From the NCBI GenBank assembly GCA_945885485.1, contig CAMCYT010000005.1:1-27013 (forward strand): a stretch of 27,013 nucleotides of DNA, written 5' to 3'. The notes below the pieces were generated by a model. That model was not told the DNA's origin, did no database searches, and saw only the letters and a list, made by a program, of their open reading frames with translations. Shown in pieces: positions 23,805 to 27,013 of this stretch (positions within the stretch are counted from its first letter, which is position 1; each line of letters begins with the position of its first letter). Origin of the DNA: Prosthecobacter debontii (GTDB lineage: Bacteria > Verrucomicrobiota > Verrucomicrobiia > Verrucomicrobiales > Akkermansiaceae). Made by a program: the position numbers and the translations under genes.

Positions 23805-24539
23805 TTAAGCTCCGCGCATCAGTGAAATTTCTGCCAACGAGATCAATGCTTTGAGCAACACTTCAGGATTTGCCTCCTTGAGCTGAGCAACTGTCACGGA
23901 CCGATCCAAATTAAATTTTCCAGATTGAGTCCGGCGCAACGCGCTGAGATGCGCTCCGCAGCCGAGCTTTTCACCGATGTCATTCGCATAAGTGCGGACA
24001 TAAAAACCTTTCGAGCAATCGACCCGGAAATCGACTTCTGGTAGTTCGATGCGTTTGATCTCAAAAGCTGTGACACGCACCGGCCGCAATTTTCGCTCAA
24101 TCTCCAAGCCTTTGCGCGCCAGTTTGTAAAGCGGCACACCATCCATTTTGATCGCGGAAACCATAGGCGGCAATTGTTCAAACTCACCTTGGTAGACCTC
24201 GAACGCTGCGCGAACATCTAGTTCAGATAAATTTCCAACCTCACGAGTTTCTAACACATCCCCCTCTTTATCCTGCGTGCTGGTTCGCTGACCCAAGGTC
24301 AGGGTGCCTTCGTAAACTTTGTCCTCACTCATCAGCAAATCCTGAATCTTCGTCGCCTTGCCGATGACCAGCATCAGCAAACCGGTCGCCATTGGATCGA
24401 GGGTTCCGCAATGACCAATCTTCTTCGTATTCAGCGCACGTCTCGCGATCGCCACCACATCATGCGATGTCATGTCCGGCGCCTTATCAACTAACAACAC
24501 CCCACTTGGTCCGTTGTATTCTTCAGCTTGTTTTCTCAT
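23805..24539 (-). CDS. truB: tRNA pseudouridine(55) synthase TruB
   Basis: TruB forms pseudouridine at position 55 of the T-loop in tRNAs. The catalytic Asp48 sits in GTLDPMATGLL, and the other family motifs are present: VYEGTLTLGQRTST(Q)D, PPMVSAIKMDGVPLYKLARKG, and SKGFYVRTYANDIGEKLG. At 244 aa it is slightly short because it lacks a PUA domain at the C-terminus, as in shorter TruB forms. It starts 12 bases after the nrnA stop and is followed by ribF after 6 bases, so it is co-expressed with both. No Shine-Dalgarno sequence is visible. Confidence 0.95.
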   Translation of the reverse strand: MRKQAEEYNGPSGVLLVDKAPDMTSHDVVAIARRALNTKKIGHCGTLDPMATGLLMLVIGKATKIQDLLMSEDKVYEGTLTLGQRTSTQDKEGDVLETREVGNLSELDVRAAFEVYQGEFEQLPPMVSAIKMDGVPLYKLARKGLEIERKLRPVRVTAFEIKRIELPEVDFRVDCSKGFYVRTYANDIGEKLGCGAHLSALRRTQSGKFNLDRSVTVAQLKEANPEVLLKALISLAEISLMRGA

Positions 24540-24551
24540 CTTGAATTTAAA

Positions 24552-25547
24552 TTATTTTTGAATAGCTAATGCCTGCTTCAAGGCAGATAGAACTTTTGGC
24601 TTCGCTTCGGAAAGCGGTCCAGCCATGCGAATTCCCGCTGCCAACGCATGGCCACCACCACCGAATTCAGCGGCAACATTGCATACATTGATTCCGGAAT
24701 CTTTCGAACGCATCGAAACCCGGATTTTTCCGTCTGCCAGTTCCTCAAAAAACGCGGCGACGCGTACCCCTTTGACCGAGCGGATCATATCGATCAAGCC
24801 CTCGCTGTCATCCGGCTGCAAAGCTAGATCGATTCGTGTTTTATCCAATAACTCCCAGCAGGCGAGTTGACCGTCGTCGGAAATGTGCAAGGTATTCAAC
24901 AACGCACGCATCAACTCCAAGCGGCGACGCGGGTGGTTATCGTAAGTATCCGCATTGATTTTTCCGACATTCAAGCCGCGCCGTATCAAATCCGCACCTA
25001 GCTCATACGTTTCTGCAGTGGTCGATCCGTATTGAAACGATCCGGTATCGGTCGATACCGCGACATACACCGCATCCCGCGTTTCGTCGGGGATCGGGTA
25101 GCCCAGTGCTTTGATCAATTCGTAAACGATCTGACCAGTCGCAGGTTTTCTCGCATCGATCAAATTCACATCACCGTAGCCTGGATTGGAAATATGGTGA
25201 TCGATGTTCAGCCAGACTTTTGCTTTCGAGGCCGCGTGCAGCGCTCCATCGCCCAATCTCGGCTTCGTCGCGGTATCCAGAGCGATCGCTACTTCGACTT
25301 CGATAGCATCTTTTGGCGGGACAGAAACTTTTTTCGAGCCTTTCATAAAATCCAAACTCTCCGGAACGCCATCTTCATTAACGAGGTAAACTTGTTTCCC
25401 CATCGCCATCAGCGAGAAGCCCAGCGCGATCTGCGATCCTATCGCATCGCCGTCCGGCCTGACGTGACTCATCAGCAAGAAACTTTGATGCGCCGAGATG
25501 ACTGCGCCTATTTCTTCGATGACTTTTTTAAAAACTTGATCGTCCAT
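24552..25547 (-). CDS. nrnA: Bifunctional oligoribonuclease/PAP phosphatase NrnA-like DHH protein
   Basis: DHH/DHHA1-family phosphoesterase that degrades nano-RNAs and can dephosphorylate pAp. Motifs: HVRPDGDAIGSQIAL (metal ligands), ALDTATKPRLGD, LNIDHHISNPGYGD (the DHH triad), STDTGSFQYGSTTAETY, and the DHHA1 glycine motif EFGGGGHALAAG. I use the ATG at 25547 (331 aa). The longer frame from 25643 adds 32 residues of unmotivated, cysteine- and proline-bearing sequence. This gene heads the operon nrnA-truB-ribF; in many bacteria rbfA, infB and nusA precede it, but here the next gene upstream is a divergent PLP enzyme. Neither a Shine-Dalgarno nor a clear promoter stands out in the 179-base divergent gap. 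Confidence 0.9.
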   Translation of the reverse strand: MDDQVFKKVIEEIGAVISAHQSFLLMSHVRPDGDAIGSQIALGFSLMAMGKQVYLVNEDGVPESLDFMKGSKKVSVPPKDAIEVEVAIALDTATKPRLGDGALHAASKAKVWLNIDHHISNPGYGDVNLIDARKPATGQIVYELIKALGYPIPDETRDAVYVAVSTDTGSFQYGSTTAETYELGADLIRRGLNVGKINADTYDNHPRRRLELMRALLNTLHISDDGQLACWELLDKTRIDLALQPDDSEGLIDMIRSVKGVRVAAFFEELADGKIRVSMRSKDSGINVCNVAAEFGGGGHALAAGIRMAGPLSEAKPKVLSALKQALAIQK

Positions 25548-25726
25548 TTGAATAATCGACACATCTGCTTGGTCGGGGCGCGGATTCTCACCACTCAAGC
25601 TTTTGAAGCAAGGACAAAGCAATCTAAGGCCACTGAGCCCCATAAATACCTATTTTGGGTGTTTTCTCATGCCAAAAGCATTAAAACAGGCTTGCCCAAT
25701 CCCCGCCAAGAAGCCATCTACCACCC

Positions 25727-27013
25727 GTGCGTGATCTGTTAGTAAACCCCGCCTGGCAAGAGGAAGATCTCGGTATGCCATTACCGGATTCTACCCATGC
25801 TTGTTCTGTCTGCCTCCCGACATGGGATGCAGTCGTCGGGTATGAAGAAGGTCGTGATAAAGTCCTGCGTCGTCTCCGCACCGGTTATCCTCGTTTTTTC
25901 AAACACCCAACCGTTGAGCGCATCTATGATAACGCCCGCGCCGAACTCGCTGCCGATGGTGAGGACGTCTTGATACTACCCACGAAAATATCAGCACAAC
26001 GTGCGCATCGTTGGTTGGAACGCCAAGCAGAGACCGCCATACGCACCGCTTCTTATCACGGCTTACAAGCCCTGATCTTTCCTGAAAAAGCGAAATCCCT
26101 CGCCAATCTTTACTGGCGATTCTCCGGCGAGGGAGTCTCCTCACGCGCAGCTCAGGATTTTCTCGATGGCAATCTTCGTGAGGGCTCCAAATCTCACCTT
26201 CTCTCCCGATCCATCGCAAAATTCAACGGTGGAAAACCCGAATATACCTTCATTTTCGCCAGCGGCATATCCGCCGGCCTTGCCGCACTTCGCTCTCTGC
26301 CCGGTGTGCGCGAAGGCAAAAAAACCCTGCAAATCGAGTTTCCATACGTCGATTCCCTCAAAATCCAAGAACGCTTCGGCTTCGGCGTAGTTTACCTCAA
26401 CGAGGCCAGCGGCGAATCCTTCGATGAAGCCATTCAACGCATCCGTGCCGGCGAATTCGCCGGGGTTTTCACAGAAATTCCTTCCAACCCCCTCCTTCGC
26501 ACCATCGACCTCAAACGAGTCTCCGAAGCATGTGCGTTTTCTAAAACCCCACTTATCGTCGACGACTCAGCCGCCGGCCCACTCAATGTCGATGTTCTAC
26601 CTCTTTGCGACATCCTCACTTCTTCCCTCACCAAATGGATTTCCGGCGCTGGCGACGTCATGGCTGGAGCTCTCACCCTCCGTTCGGATTCACCGTTGAT
26701 CACAGATCTACGCGATTCAATTTCCGCCGATGCCACAGAATGCGCCCCGCTCTACATCGGGGATGCCGAAGTTCTACTCTCGAACATCAAAGGCTACCCA
26801 AAACGCAACAAACACACTAACGATAACGCCCTCAAAATCGTCGAGTTTCTAAAAGGCCACCCAGCCATTGAACATGTATGGCATCCATCGGTTACCAACA
26901 CCGCCAACTTTGATATCATCAAACGCAAGAACGGCGGCTACGGCGGCTTGCTATCCATCAGTTTAGCAAATCCCAAAAAAGCCCCCAAAGTTTACGATGC
27001 CCTGAAACTTTCC
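25727..27013 (+). CDS. Cystathionine gamma-synthase-like PLP enzyme, fungal-type N-terminal extension (truncated at the window end)
   Basis: An open frame of 429 codons without a stop, running off the right edge. I start at GTG 25727 because the reading upstream stops at 25682 and no ATG is nearer; a later ATG at 25775 is possible. The N-terminus (NPAWQEEDLGMPLPDSTHAC ... SVCLPTWDAVVGYEEGRDKV, then TGYPRFFKHPTV) matches my memory of the extension in fungal cystathionine gamma-synthases (STR2-like), absent in E. coli MetB. The C-terminal part is a Cys/Met-metabolism PLP enzyme: VDDSAAGP holds the Asp that contacts the pyridine nitrogen (Asp279 or 280), and Lys303 in SSLTKWISGAGDVMAG should bind PLP. 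Reaction by family: methionine or cysteine side-chain transsulfuration. Divergent from nrnA. Confidence 0.83.
   Translation, partial: MRDLLVNPAWQEEDLGMPLPDSTHACSVCLPTWDAVVGYEEGRDKVLRRLRTGYPRFFKHPTVERIYDNARAELAADGEDVLILPTKISAQRAHRWLERQAETAIRTASYHGLQALIFPEKAKSLANLYWRFSGEGVSSRAAQDFLDGNLREGSKSHLLSRSIAKFNGGKPEYTFIFASGISAGLAALRSLPGVREGKKTLQIEFPYVDSLKIQERFGFGVVYLNEASGESFDEAIQRIRAGEFAGVFTEIPSNPLLRTIDLKRVSEACAFSKTPLIVDDSAAGPLNVDVLPLCDILTSSLTKWISGAGDVMAGALTLRSDSPLITDLRDSISADATECAPLYIGDAEVLLSNIKGYPKRNKHTNDNALKIVEFLKGHPAIEHVWHPSVTNTANFDIIKRKNGGYGGLLSISLANPKKAPKVYDALKLS

Noticed and set aside
25548..25643. N-terminal 32 residues of the NrnA frame
   Set aside because: DHH proteins begin near the motif found after the ATG at 25547; the extra part would also invade the divergent promoter region.
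25899..26437. Minus-strand open frames opposite the PLP-enzyme gene
   Set aside because: They overlap a plus-strand reading frame with clear PLP-enzyme motifs that runs off the window end.

Overview
The window looks like chromosomal DNA of a Verrucomicrobiota bacterium, probably from the Verrucomicrobiales. This rests on family resemblance recalled from memory, not on a search. The markers are a TPR-bearing secretin of the Akkermansia Amuc_1098 type followed by an AsmA-like membrane protein, a DUF3127 OB-fold protein with an SSB-like acidic tail, a two-module VWA membrane protein, and the general style of the intergenic repeats. Most start codons lack a clear Shine-Dalgarno sequence. There is no phage, plasmid, CRISPR, rRNA or tRNA signal.

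Layout. (1) 1-242: edge of a composite REP-like palindrome cluster. (2) 243-4097, minus strand: cytochrome c maturation operon (lipoprotein, ResB, CcsA). (3) 4314-5724: phosphatidylserine decarboxylase facing a DUF3127 ssDNA-binding-like protein. (4) 5790-9862, plus strand: a probable sugar or sugar-acid catabolic cluster. It holds a promoter with a 15-bp palindromic operator, an atypical DapA-family aldolase, a LacI regulator, a TIM-barrel isomerase and a Gfo/Idh/MocA dehydrogenase. (5) 9863-10765: a REP-associated Y1 transposase (RAYT) bracketed by palindromic modules matching those at the left edge. (6) 10766-12009: a HAD phosphatase and a divergent four-CxxC protein sharing a regulatory region; the CxxC gene appears to be leaderless. 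(7) 12023-16846, minus strand: VWA/GATase-like membrane protein, DASS-type anion transporter with RCK_C domains, and a 48-residue His-rich lipoprotein. (8) 17003-22629: a PAS-PAS-PP2C phosphatase tail to tail with the AsmA-like protein and secretin. (9) 22884-25547, minus strand: nrnA-truB-ribF housekeeping operon. (10) 25727 to the right edge: a truncated cystathionine gamma-synthase-like gene with a fungal-style N-terminal extension.

How the parts work together. The Ccs genes attach heme to exported cytochromes. nrnA, truB and ribF cover nano-RNA decay, tRNA modification and flavin synthesis. In the catabolic cluster, the palindrome fills the spacer between the -35 and -10 boxes, so the LacI protein two genes along probably represses the whole set until a sugar-derived inducer arrives. 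The secretin sits without pilM/N/O, so either its partners lie elsewhere or it serves another export route. The most novel items are the modular REP/RAYT arrangement, the operator-controlled cluster with a non-canonical aldolase, and the leaderless CxxC gene with its 21-bp inverted repeat.
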